Shown here piece by piece: positions 25,874-33,828 of a stretch of DNA of 45,750 nucleotides (positions within the stretch are counted from its first letter, which is position 1; the number at the start of each line of letters is the position of its first letter). Below the pieces are notes generated by a model. That model did no database searches and was not told where the DNA came from. It saw only the letters and a list, made by a program, of their open reading frames with translations. The position numbers and the translations under genes are program-made. The stretch is taken from positions 1-45,750 of the forward strand of contig JBGVPD010000061.1 in the NCBI GenBank assembly GCA_045126815.1. Direction: 5' to 3'. The stretch comes from RGIG1995 sp045126815 (GTDB taxonomy: Bacteria > Bacillota > Clostridia > Oscillospirales > CAG-272).

Positions 25874-25958
25874 GGGAGCGTTCCCGAGCGGCCAAAGGGG
25901 GCAGACTGTAAATCTGTTGTCAGTGACTTCGGTGGTCCGAATCCACCCGCTCCCACCA
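25874..25958 (+). tRNA. tRNA-Tyr (anticodon GTA)
   Basis: Acceptor GGGAGCG (25874-25880) pairs with CGCTCCC (25948-25954), with A discriminator and encoded CCA at 25956-25958. The length of 85 nt reflects the long variable arm of a class II tRNA. The anticodon stem CAGA/TCTG encloses CTGTAAA, giving GTA. Cotranscribed with tRNA-Thr 41 nt upstream. Confidence 0.96.
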
Positions 25959-25959
25959 G

Positions 25960-25993
25960 AAAAAGACCTGATGCAAATGCATTAGGTCTTTTT
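25960..25993 (+). terminator. Terminator of the tRNA unit
   Basis: AAAAAGACCT (25960-25969) pairs with AGGTCTTTTT (25984-25993), starting one base after the tRNA-Tyr CCA. Confidence 0.93.
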
Positions 25994-25998
25994 CAGTT

Positions 25999-26174
25999 AA
26001 ATCCACCCGTGCGGGTGGGTGAAATATTGCTTCGTAATGTGAAATACGCCTGCGGCGTGTGAAATTCGCCTCGACGGCGAGTGGGTGGATTTTATTTCAC
26101 TTGATGCGTCAGCATCAAATTTCACAATTTACGCAGTAAATTATTTCACCGTGAGCTTAAGCGAACGATTTCAC
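25999..26174. repeat. Hairpin array with GTGAAAT / ATTTCAC spacer words
   Basis: Three GTGAAAT words at 26019, 26039 and 26059 (exact 20-bp period) face four inverted ATTTCAC words at 26094, 26119, 26143 and 26168 (24-25 bp period). Each interval holds a different small palindrome: ATTGC/GTAAT, ACGCC/GGCGT, TCGCC/GGCGA, TTGATGC/GCATCAA, AATTTAC/GTAAATT, and an imperfect one at 26150-26167. The left edge AAATCCACCC (25999-26008) can pair with GGGTGG (26013-26018) or with GGGTGGATTT (26083-26092). The words are conserved while the stems differ. It contains no coding sequence and resembles a REP/MITE-like intergenic element. Confidence 0.8.
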
Positions 26175-26240
26175 TAAAAAACGTAAGGGTTCGAATTCAA
26201 ATTCAAAACTGTCGAATATATTTTTTTGTACCCCGTATAC
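26175..26240. other. Non-coding spacer with a T-arm-like word
   Basis: Between the hairpin array and the next terminator. It holds GGGTTCGAATTC (26187-26198), which looks like the T arm of a tRNA 3' end, followed by repeated ATTCAAA words and a T run. No complete tRNA can be folded here. It may be a remnant of an integration event, or chance. Confidence 0.25.
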
Positions 26241-26276
26241 AAAATCCTCATATCGTAAGATGTGAGGATTTTTTGT
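26241..26276 (+). terminator. Terminator with no visible gene upstream
   Basis: A continuous 14-bp stem (26241-26254 with 26259-26272, one wobble, GTAA loop) is followed by TTTTGTTTT. No coding gene lies between the tRNA terminator and this one, so any transcript it ends would be non-coding (the hairpin array) or the remains of a lost gene. Confidence 0.85.
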
Positions 26277-26305
26277 TTTATGTTGTTATTTTATTGATGA
26301 TTTAT

Positions 26306-26334
26306 TTGACATAATTCAGCGTTCGTGTTATACT
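26306..26334 (+). promoter_or_regulatory. Promoter of the TIR/RyR operon
   Basis: TTGACA (26306-26311), a 17-bp spacer, and TGT-TATACT (TATACT 26329-26334) with extended -10. It is a good housekeeping promoter, suggesting constitutive expression. Confidence 0.85.
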
Positions 26335-26375
26335 GTATAAGATAAAAAGGGCGTTTTGCTATGGAGGAAAACAAA

Positions 26376-27215
26376 ATGAAAGAAGTATTTATTAGTTACA
26401 GTACGGTTGATACTGTTAATGCAGAAACGGTGCGTAACGTATTAGAAAAGAACGGATTATCATGTTGGATGGCTCCGAGGGATATTCCGGGTGGATCTAA
26501 CTATACCAAAGAAATTCCGATAGCTATTCGTAATTGTAAGGTGTTTGTATTGATTCTTTCTAAAAATGCCCAAACTTCACAATGGGTACTTAAGGAATTA
26601 GATTCTGCCGTTAATTGCGGTAAGGTTATTTTGCCGTTTATGTTGGAGGATTGTATTCTCAACGACGAGTTTAACTTTTTGTTGACAGGTGCACAGCGTT
26701 ATGCGGCTTATCAAAAGAAGGCAGAAGCTATGGAAACGCTTATCAGCCGTATCCGCGGTATTTTGGATGCGCCTACTAATACTTCTTCTTCAACCGAAGA
26801 ATTCCAAGTACAACCTGAACCTGTTGTTATTGAGAATAAGACTGATGTAAAAACTCAACCCAAAACTACTCCTGTGTACTTGGGAGAAACTGTCTGTCCT
26901 GCTTGTGGCGGTTCTGAAGCAACGCGCCTTCCGAGAAAAGTGAAACGCAACGGTTTTTCTGAATTGCTTACTATGCTTTGGATACCTATATTTGCGATTA
27001 TCGGGGCTTTTGTTTTGTTTTTGGTATGGTTTTTCTTTCTTCCTTACGAAATGTTTGAATTGTTGTTTATATTAATGGGAATTGGAATTGTCGGCGGTGC
27101 GATTTGGGGTAATCATGTTTCCAAAACTCTTGTAAGACGTAAACGTATCCGTCGTCATTTACCTAATACTTGTTACCGTTGTAACAGTTGCAGTAAAGTT
27201 TTCTTGAGCGAGTGA
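26376..27215 (+). CDS. TIR-domain membrane protein with split zinc ribbon
   Basis: 279 residues from ATG 26376, which has GGAGGA 7 nt upstream; ATG 26361 in the same frame overlaps that site and is less likely. The TIR domain (about 1-130) starts EVFISYS, has CWMAPRDIPGG near 30-40, and W-V-L-K-E at 70-74 followed by a CGK-ILPF context. This aligns with the SARM1 segment holding its catalytic glutamate, so Glu74 is the predicted NADase residue. After a Ser/Thr/Gln-rich linker comes CPAC (Cys174, Cys177), two membrane helices (about 199-221 and 226-245), and CYRCNSC (Cys266, 269, 272). The two zinc-ribbon halves would meet on one side of the membrane. Arg codons are mostly CGT/CGC, unlike upstream genes. 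Function is inferred: nucleotide-signalling or defence. Confidence 0.85.
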   Translation: MKEVFISYSTVDTVNAETVRNVLEKNGLSCWMAPRDIPGGSNYTKEIPIAIRNCKVFVLILSKNAQTSQWVLKELDSAVNCGKVILPFMLEDCILNDEFNFLLTGAQRYAAYQKKAEAMETLISRIRGILDAPTNTSSSTEEFQVQPEPVVIENKTDVKTQPKTTPVYLGETVCPACGGSEATRLPRKVKRNGFSELLTMLWIPIFAIIGAFVLFLVWFFFLPYEMFELLFILMGIGIVGGAIWGNHVSKTLVRRKRIRRHLPNTCYRCNSCSKVFLSE

Positions 27216-27243
27216 TGATATTTTGTAGTTTGGAGAAAAACGT

Positions 27244-29109
27244 ATGACTTATGTTGTTTCGATAACGGTAACAGCTCTTCTGTTTTTGATGTTGATTTTG
27301 CTGTTATCCGTTAAACCAAGCATATCCAATAAAATTACGGTAGGCTCAATAGCTATTGCCGGTATTAGCGGTTTTTTTATCTACGGGTATGGCTATGCCG
27401 TTATAACCGATAACGTTTTTTTGGCGTCATTGAAAGCCTTGTCTGCAGTGTGCGGATCATTTGTTGGACGTAACGAGTTCAGTTCGATTTCTTCTGTGCC
27501 TATTATGCAAACTTTAGGCATGAGAATATTTTGCGAGTTTATACGCATTTGCGCATTATACGCTACTGCAAGTGCTATTATTACGACCATTGGACGCGAG
27601 GCGCTTAAAAAGCTTCGTCTTTTCTTGATGCGTAGGGGAAAGATCAACTTGATTTACGGTGTAAACGACGATTCTTTGGCGTTTGGGAATGAGTTAGCAA
27701 GAAAAAAACAAGGTGTTATTGTATATATATCCGAAAAGGCTGATTCGTCTAAAGATATTTCCGGCATGGGATGTGTATTGAAGACGGATATACACGCTGT
27801 GAATGCTGATAGAAAGTTTTTGAAGAGTATTGGTTTTTATCGCGGACACAGAGATTTGACTCTTTATGCTTTAAATAAAAATTCCACAGCAAACATTCGT
27901 TACGCAAAGTCACTTCTTGACACTTTGAAAGAGAGTAATATACCTTCGGAAAGATTGCGATTGATCGTTTTGGCACAAGAGGAAGTTGCGGCAAGTTATT
28001 TGCAAAAAAGTGCAAATTCATACGGTTATGGTTTTGTTACTACAGTTAATGAACCTCAAATGGTGTCTCGTTTGCTGATGTTAAAATATCCGCCTTGCAA
28101 TACTGTTTCATTTGATAACAGCGGAAGAGCGACAGAGAATTTTGAAGCTCTTATTATCGGATTTGGTCAAGTCGGACAAGCTGTGGTAAAGTCTGTTGTG
28201 ATGAACGGACAATTTGAAGGCAGTAAATTTAGTTTATCTGTATTTGCATCTAATTGTAACAGTACTGACGGGCGATTTGCAGACCAACTTGATTCTTTGT
28301 ACAAAAATTATGATATAACATTTTACGGCTATGATGCGCGAAGCCGCAAAATGTATGAATATCTTTCTGAACACCGTGATACTTTAAAGTACGTAGTTGT
28401 TTGTACGGGGAAAGAAGATCTTAACCACGAGATTTCTGTGGATATGGTTGATTATTTCAGGCGTTATGGACTTAATATTCCCGTATATAAATGTTCTCGC
28501 AAGGGTGTAGAATCCTATGCTTCTGACGGTTCGGTTTTAGCAAGTCACAATATTTATAAATGTGATTTGATATGCAGTGATGATTTAGATAAAATGGCGA
28601 TGATTATAAATCACAAATATCAATCATCATCTAAACAAACTGCGTTGGAAAACTGGATGGAATGTGATTATTTCAGCCGTCAAAGTTGTCGAGCATCTGC
28701 CGATTTTATACCTGCTATGGTTCGTTCCGTAGGAAAAACAATGGAAGAGGTTATTTCGGGAGACTGGAATTTGACCGAGCTTCAAAAGAATAATTTAAGC
28801 AAAACCGAGCATCTTCGTTGGTGCGCTTTCCATTATTGTATGGGATTTTCTTCAATGACTAATGAAGAATTTGAAGAAAGAGCTGAAATGTATCGCCAAC
28901 AACTTGCTAAAGATGGTAAATCAACTATACGCATAAGTAAAAATATGAATACATTTACACATGCTTGTCTGGTTGATTGGGATGAGTTGAAAACTCTTTC
29001 TGATAAAGAAGCAGAAGTTATGGGTAAATACCGTGATTATCAGGCTATGGATACCGATAACGTGATGCTGGTTCCGGATATTTTAAAAGCAACATCCGAA
29101 TTAATTTAA
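27244..29109 (+). CDS. Membrane protein with two Rossmann (RCK/TrkA-N-like) domains and C-terminal RyR-like domain
   Basis: 621 residues. About three hydrophobic segments (4-23, 32-54, 94-116) are present; the loop between the last two lacks a K+-channel TVGYG filter. A first Rossmann-like domain starts KINLIYGVNDD (about 133) and a second has a perfect nucleotide-binding GFGQVGQ at 306-312. The C terminus (about 510-615) carries the RyR-domain pattern: KTEHLRWCAFHYCMGF, then HACLVDWDEL, then VMLVPDIL. RyR domains in bacteria have been linked by comparative genomics to nucleotide-based conflict systems. It lies 28 bp after the TIR gene with GGAG, clearly one operon. Predicted role: a membrane effector or channel gated by a TIR-made nucleotide. 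Confidence 0.8.
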   Translation: MTYVVSITVTALLFLMLILLLSVKPSISNKITVGSIAIAGISGFFIYGYGYAVITDNVFLASLKALSAVCGSFVGRNEFSSISSVPIMQTLGMRIFCEFIRICALYATASAIITTIGREALKKLRLFLMRRGKINLIYGVNDDSLAFGNELARKKQGVIVYISEKADSSKDISGMGCVLKTDIHAVNADRKFLKSIGFYRGHRDLTLYALNKNSTANIRYAKSLLDTLKESNIPSERLRLIVLAQEEVAASYLQKSANSYGYGFVTTVNEPQMVSRLLMLKYPPCNTVSFDNSGRATENFEALIIGFGQVGQAVVKSVVMNGQFEGSKFSLSVFASNCNSTDGRFADQLDSLYKNYDITFYGYDARSRKMYEYLSEHRDTLKYVVVCTGKEDLNHEISVDMVDYFRRYGLNIPVYKCSRKGVESYASDGSVLASHNIYKCDLICSDDLDKMAMIINHKYQSSSKQTALENWMECDYFSRQSCRASADFIPAMVRSVGKTMEEVISGDWNLTELQKNNLSKTEHLRWCAFHYCMGFSSMTNEEFEERAEMYRQQLAKDGKSTIRISKNMNTFTHACLVDWDELKTLSDKEAEVMGKYRDYQAMDTDNVMLVPDILKATSELI

Positions 29110-29121
29110 ATATTATATAAT

Positions 29122-29159
29122 AACAGTACCGAAATTTTTATAATTTAGGTACTGTTTTC
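29122..29159 (+). terminator. Terminator of the TIR/RyR operon
   Basis: AACAGTACC (29122-29130) pairs with GGTACTGTT (29148-29156), with a long AT-rich loop, followed by TTCT. Confidence 0.7.
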
Positions 29160-29220
29160 TATTATTTGATCAATAGGCTGTATTTCCTACAATTATTTGT
29201 TTTTTAATTATATAAATAAC

Positions 29221-29249
29221 TTGAAAAATATAGCAAAATGATATATAAT
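29221..29249 (+). promoter_or_regulatory. Promoter of the ABC importer operon
   Basis: TTGAAA (29221-29226), a 17-bp spacer, and TATAAT (29244-29249). Confidence 0.85.
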
Positions 29250-29290
29250 GGCTCTGTATTATCTATTTGCAAATGAAAGGGAAGAATTCT

Positions 29291-30385
29291 ATGAAAGTTA
29301 CTTTGCAAAATTTGACAAAGACGTTTCCGAGCCGTAACAAAAAACAACCTGAAGATGTTATTGCGGTAAACGATTTTACATTTGAAATAGGAGACGGTAT
29401 GCTTATCGGTTTGCTCGGTCCTTCCGGGTGCGGTAAATCTACAACTCTTAACTTGCTTTCGGGGTTACTTAAACCCACAAGCGGTAAAATATATTTCGGA
29501 GATGACGACGTTACAAATCTTCCTGCTGAAAATCGCGGAGTGGGACTTGTGTTCCAGAATTATGCTCTTTATCCGCATTTGACAGTTAAACAAAATATTA
29601 CGTTTCCTTTGGAAAACCTTAAAGGTGAAAATAAATTAACAAAACAGCAAATGGCGGATATGGCTCTTGAAGTAGCAAAGCTTGTTCAGATCGATCAGCT
29701 TATGGACCGTAAGCCGTCGGAATTGTCAGGTGGTCAGCAGCAGAGAGTTGCTATTGCTCGTGGTCTTGTTAAGAAGCCCCGTATACTTCTTCTTGACGAG
29801 CCTTTGTCAAATCTTGATGCAAGGCTCAGATTACAGACAAGAGAAGAGATACGCCGTATTCAGCGTTCAACGGGTATAACAACGGTATTTGTTACTCACG
29901 ACCAAGAAGAAGCTATGTCTATTTCAGATTTGATCGTTGTTATGAAAGACGGCGTTTTACAGCAGATTGGCAAACCTCAAGAGGTTTATGACGATCCGGT
30001 CAATTTGTTTGTTGCAAAGTTTTTGGGAACTCCCCCGATTAACCTGTTTGACGGAACAGTTAGAAACGGTTGCTTATTTATCGATAAAGAAAACGTGTTG
30101 AGTGTACCCAATGTTTCCGATTGTGATGTTTATGTTGCAATAAGACCGGAAGGGTTTACCGTTGACAATAACGGAGTTTTGTCTTGTGAGTTAGACAGAG
30201 TTGAAGTAATGGGAAGAGATATTAGCGTTGTTTCTACCCACGAGAATAGTCATAACCCTCTTGTTAGAGCTATAATCGGTTCGGAAAATATTGAGAATAT
30301 AAAAGAACCCGTTGTTAAATTTGGATTAAAGAGTAGCAAAGTTTATCTGTTTAACAAGGAAACAGGCGAACGCATACGTTTTTGA
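29291..30385 (+). CDS. Carbohydrate ABC transporter ATPase (MsmK/UgpC type)
   Basis: ATPase of 364 residues from ATG 29291, preceded by AAAGGGAAG; an upstream in-frame TTG at 29267 is unlikely. Walker A is GPSGCGKST, the signature LSGGQQQRVAIARG, and Walker B ILLLDEPLSNLD. A C-terminal TOBE-type domain (about 240-360) marks the CUT1 sugar-importer group. The first gene of ATPase-permease-permease-binding protein. In many Firmicutes such an ATPase serves several importers. The substrate is not evident; no catabolic sugar genes flank it. Confidence 0.93.
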   Translation: MKVTLQNLTKTFPSRNKKQPEDVIAVNDFTFEIGDGMLIGLLGPSGCGKSTTLNLLSGLLKPTSGKIYFGDDDVTNLPAENRGVGLVFQNYALYPHLTVKQNITFPLENLKGENKLTKQQMADMALEVAKLVQIDQLMDRKPSELSGGQQQRVAIARGLVKKPRILLLDEPLSNLDARLRLQTREEIRRIQRSTGITTVFVTHDQEEAMSISDLIVVMKDGVLQQIGKPQEVYDDPVNLFVAKFLGTPPINLFDGTVRNGCLFIDKENVLSVPNVSDCDVYVAIRPEGFTVDNNGVLSCELDRVEVMGRDISVVSTHENSHNPLVRAIIGSENIENIKEPVVKFGLKSSKVYLFNKETGERIRF

Positions 30386-30399
30386 TTTAGGAGATTCTT

Positions 30400-31290
30400 A
30401 TGAAAAACAACAATTTAAAAGGTTGGCTGTACTTACTGCCTGCTATTATATTTCTCGTTCTGTTTTTGGTATATCCTCTTATTGACGTAATCATATATTC
30501 ATTCGAAGAAGAGTTTAGATTTGCGTCACAAACGTATACGGGGGTAGGAACATATAACTACTCATTTGTATTACATGATCCGTTGTTTATTCAATCGCTT
30601 AAAAATACGTTTATACTTGTAATTATAACCGTTCCCGTATCAACGCTTCTTGCGCTTCTTATAGCTTTAGCGTTAAATTCGATAAAAAAGTTAAGAGATT
30701 TGTATCAGACGGTATTCTTTCTCCCTTACGTAACCAATACTTTGGCGGTTGGTATGGTGTTTATGATATTGTTCAATCAGACACCGTTTAATGACGGATT
30801 GATAAACGTTATGTTGGGATGGTTTGGTATATCACCCATAGACTTTATAGGCGGTCCATATTGGGCAAAGATGCTTGTTTTGTGCCTTTATACTGTGTGG
30901 GTTGTTTTACCTTTTAAGATTTTGATCTTGACGAGCGCATTAGCTTCTGTTGACGAGACTTATTATAATGCGGCAAAGATCGACGGTACTTCAAAATGGC
31001 GTATGTTCAGAAAAATAACTCTTCCTATGATCTCTCCCTCGCTTTTTTATCTCATAATAACGGGATTTATAGGTGCTTTTAAGGCTTATTCCGATGCTGT
31101 TGCTATTTTCGGAACTGACCTTAATGCTGAGGGAATGAATACAATTGTAGGATATATATACGATATGCTATACGGAAGTGCGGGTGGATATCCTTCTTAT
31201 GCATCTGCAGCGGCTGTTGTATTGTTTGTTATAGTTTTAACGATCACTTGTATAAATTTGATCGTCAGCAAGAAAAACGTTCATTATTGA
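30400..31290 (+). CDS. Sugar ABC transporter permease, MalF/UgpA type
   Basis: Six-helix inner-membrane permease of 296 residues. The coupling EAA loop reads YYNAAKIDGTSKWRMFRKI with TLPMISP, the contact for the ATPase. It pairs with the second permease 12 bp downstream. The start ATG 30400 follows TTAGGAG. Confidence 0.93.
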   Translation: MKNNNLKGWLYLLPAIIFLVLFLVYPLIDVIIYSFEEEFRFASQTYTGVGTYNYSFVLHDPLFIQSLKNTFILVIITVPVSTLLALLIALALNSIKKLRDLYQTVFFLPYVTNTLAVGMVFMILFNQTPFNDGLINVMLGWFGISPIDFIGGPYWAKMLVLCLYTVWVVLPFKILILTSALASVDETYYNAAKIDGTSKWRMFRKITLPMISPSLFYLIITGFIGAFKAYSDAVAIFGTDLNAEGMNTIVGYIYDMLYGSAGGYPSYASAAAVVLFVIVLTITCINLIVSKKNVHY

Positions 31291-31302
31291 TGAGGTGGAT
31301 TT

Positions 31303-32163
31303 ATGGATTACGATAAGATTGAAAAATCTGCCCGAACAACAAAAATAATATTCAATATTTTAAAATATTCATTTTTGACTTTGTGGGGGATAATAGTTTT
31401 GTTTCCTTTTTACTGGATGGTGTTAAGTTCGGTGAAGGGATACGGAGCATATAACTCCGAGCAAGTACCTAAATTGTATACACTTAGTCCGACTTTTGAT
31501 AACTATAAGTCGGCGTTTACCGCAGAGCCTTTAGGAATGTATTTGTTAAATACACTTATATTTACAGTTTTGACAACTCTCATAATGCTTATAGTTACTG
31601 TACTTGCGGCTTATGCGTTTTCAAGACTTGAGTTTAAGGGAAAGAATCTTGTATTTGTGCTGTTTTTGTCCTTAATGATGATTCCGTCGGAATTGGTTGT
31701 TATTACAAACTTTGTAACTGTGACGAACTGGGGACTTAGAAATACGTTTACTGGATTGATTTTGCCGTCTGTAACTTCGGTGTTCTATATATACCTGTTG
31801 AAAGAAAACTTCTCACAGATTCCAAACGAGTTATATTATGCGGCAAAGGTTGACGGTACTTCCGATTTGAAATATCTATTCAAGGTTATGGTGCCGATAT
31901 GCCGTCCGACTATCGTTACGGTTACAATTTTGAAAGTTATTGAATGTTGGAACTCATACGTTTGGCCGAGACTGATTACGGATGAACCTTTCTTGCTTGT
32001 TTCCAGCGGTATTCAAAGAATTCGTGAACAAGGGTTAGGACGAGACAACATACCTGCCATGATGGCTGCGGTCGTTGTTGTGTCTTTACCTCTTATCGTT
32101 CTGTTTTTGATATTCCGTAAAAAGATTATGGCAGGAGTTTCAAGAGGGGGAGTTAAGAAATGA
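31303..32163 (+). CDS. Sugar ABC transporter permease, MalG/UgpE type
   Basis: Second permease subunit, 286 residues with about six membrane helices. The EAA loop is YYAAKVDGTSDLKYLFKVMV with PICRP. The N terminus carries LFPFYWMVLSSVKG, typical of MalG-like proteins. Its stop codon overlaps the start of the binding-protein gene (ATGA), so expression is coupled. The ribosome binding site is GAGGTG. Confidence 0.93.
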   Translation: MDYDKIEKSARTTKIIFNILKYSFLTLWGIIVLFPFYWMVLSSVKGYGAYNSEQVPKLYTLSPTFDNYKSAFTAEPLGMYLLNTLIFTVLTTLIMLIVTVLAAYAFSRLEFKGKNLVFVLFLSLMMIPSELVVITNFVTVTNWGLRNTFTGLILPSVTSVFYIYLLKENFSQIPNELYYAAKVDGTSDLKYLFKVMVPICRPTIVTVTILKVIECWNSYVWPRLITDEPFLLVSSGIQRIREQGLGRDNIPAMMAAVVVVSLPLIVLFLIFRKKIMAGVSRGGVKK

Positions 32164-33806
32164 AGAAGATAATATGCTTTGTTTTGATAATATCAACTTT
32201 TTTGTCTTTAACTGCTTGTCACGGTAAACTTGACAACTCTCTTAAGGTTGTTGATACACAGAAAAAGACGTTTGATGTTCCCGATGAGTTTGATACTACA
32301 CGTGATTATGAAATTACGTTTTGGGCTAAGAACGATAACAACGTGACTCAACAAGAGATCTATAAAAAGGCTGCTGAAGATTTTCAAAAGCTTTATCCAA
32401 ATATAAAAGTAAACGTTAGATTGGTTCATGACTATAAGATCATTTATCAAGATGTGCTGACAAATTTACAAACGAATACAACTCCCAACGTTTGTATAAC
32501 GTATCCTGACCATATAGCAACGTATCTTGAAGGCGAGGATGTCGTTGTACCTCTTGACGACTTTTTTGATGATGAGAAATACGGTTTTGGCGGAACTGAA
32601 CTCAAATACGATTCACCGAAGAGGGAAGAAGTTATTCCTAAATTTTTAGATGAATGTAAGATATACGGTAATTATTACGCGATACCTTATATGCGTTCGA
32701 CCGAAGCTTGTTATGTGAATAAAACTTACGTTGAAAAATTAGGTTATACACTTCCCGAAACTTTAACGTGGGACTTTGTTTGGGAAGTTTCTGAAGCGGC
32801 ATTAAAAAAAGATGAAAACGGCAACTATTTTGTTAACGGACAAAACGTGTTGATTCCTTTTATGTACAAATCGACCGATAATATGATGATTCAGATGCTT
32901 AAACAAAAAGGTGCGCAGTTTTCTAATGAGTACGGCGAGATATTTCTTTTTAACGACACAACAAAGGAAATCATAAAAACTGTCGGACAACACGCAAAGA
33001 CGGGCGCTTTTGATACGTTTGAACGTTCGAGCTATCCTGCAAATATGTTAAATGCAGGGCAGTGTATATTTGCCATCGACTCAACGGGCGGTGCTACGTG
33101 GATGGGTTCTAAAGCACCCAATATTGATATTGCTGAGGAAAAAAAGGTTGATTTCGAAACTGCCGTAATGACAATTCCGCAGTACGACACTGAAAATCCT
33201 CAGATGATATCGCAAGGTCCTTCAATATGTGTCTTTAACAAAGAAGATAAGCAAGTAGTTTTGGCTTCATGGTTGTTTGCTCAATTTATGATAACAAACA
33301 GTGTACAGATAGCATATTCGCAGACCGAAGGCTATGCACCTGTTACTTATAAAGCGCTTGATTCTTCCGAATTTAAGGATTATATGTCCAGAGCCGGAGA
33401 AAATAACGAGCTTTATTATGATGTAAAAATAAAAGCAACGCAGTTGCTTATAGATAACACTGCCAATACTTTTGTAACTTCTGTATTTCCCGGATCTGTT
33501 GATTTAAGAAATGCTGCGGGGTATATGATAGATACCGTTAATAAAGCAGTGAGAAGGAAGAAGACGGTTAATGACAGTTATATAGAATCATTGTACAAAG
33601 AAACGAGCGCGATCAATAAACTTGACCAGATAAAAACCGTAAGCTACGACAAAGTTAGTGATTCGATTAACGATTCCGGCGATGATTCTTACAAGGATAA
33701 GGGCAAACTTCCCGTTGATTCTGTTATATTAATAGTTATTTTAACCATATGTTGGGCAGGTATGGGAGTGTATTTATTGTCAAATTTAATAAGAAAGAAA
33801 AAATAA
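32160..33806 (+). CDS. ABC importer solute-binding lipoprotein with C-terminal membrane helix
   Basis: 548 residues, larger than most family-1 binding proteins. The lipobox LTAC (Cys20) marks a lipoprotein. The mature part has the two-lobed pattern of carbohydrate-binding proteins (ITFWAKNDNN near 58, NVCITYPDH near 115, AGQCIFAIDSTGG near 300). The last 32 residues form a hydrophobic helix followed by RKKK, so the protein should be anchored at both ends, which is unusual. A 60-residue Ser/Asp/Lys-rich stretch precedes the helix. The ligand is unknown. Last gene of the importer operon. Confidence 0.85.
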   Translation: MKKIICFVLIISTFLSLTACHGKLDNSLKVVDTQKKTFDVPDEFDTTRDYEITFWAKNDNNVTQQEIYKKAAEDFQKLYPNIKVNVRLVHDYKIIYQDVLTNLQTNTTPNVCITYPDHIATYLEGEDVVVPLDDFFDDEKYGFGGTELKYDSPKREEVIPKFLDECKIYGNYYAIPYMRSTEACYVNKTYVEKLGYTLPETLTWDFVWEVSEAALKKDENGNYFVNGQNVLIPFMYKSTDNMMIQMLKQKGAQFSNEYGEIFLFNDTTKEIIKTVGQHAKTGAFDTFERSSYPANMLNAGQCIFAIDSTGGATWMGSKAPNIDIAEEKKVDFETAVMTIPQYDTENPQMISQGPSICVFNKEDKQVVLASWLFAQFMITNSVQIAYSQTEGYAPVTYKALDSSEFKDYMSRAGENNELYYDVKIKATQLLIDNTANTFVTSVFPGSVDLRNAAGYMIDTVNKAVRRKKTVNDSYIESLYKETSAINKLDQIKTVSYDKVSDSINDSGDDSYKDKGKLPVDSVILIVILTICWAGMGVYLLSNLIRKKK

Positions 33807-33828
33807 TAGAGAAAATACTGGAATATCA

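Noticed and set aside
25742..26062. A 106-residue frame across both tRNA genes
   Set aside because: It runs through two clear tRNAs and a terminator; protein-like content is an artefact.
26019..26174. CRISPR array
   Set aside because: The repeats are only 7 bp, change orientation halfway, and the intervals are palindromes rather than unrelated spacers; no cas gene is present.
26187..26198. A third tRNA or a proven att site
   Set aside because: Only a T-arm-like word is present; no acceptor or anticodon stem can be found, and it is not a repeat of the tRNA-Thr or tRNA-Tyr 3' end.
26361..29109. Thoeris system
   Set aside because: The partner of the TIR protein is not a SIR2/SLOG ThsA but a membrane RCK/RyR protein.
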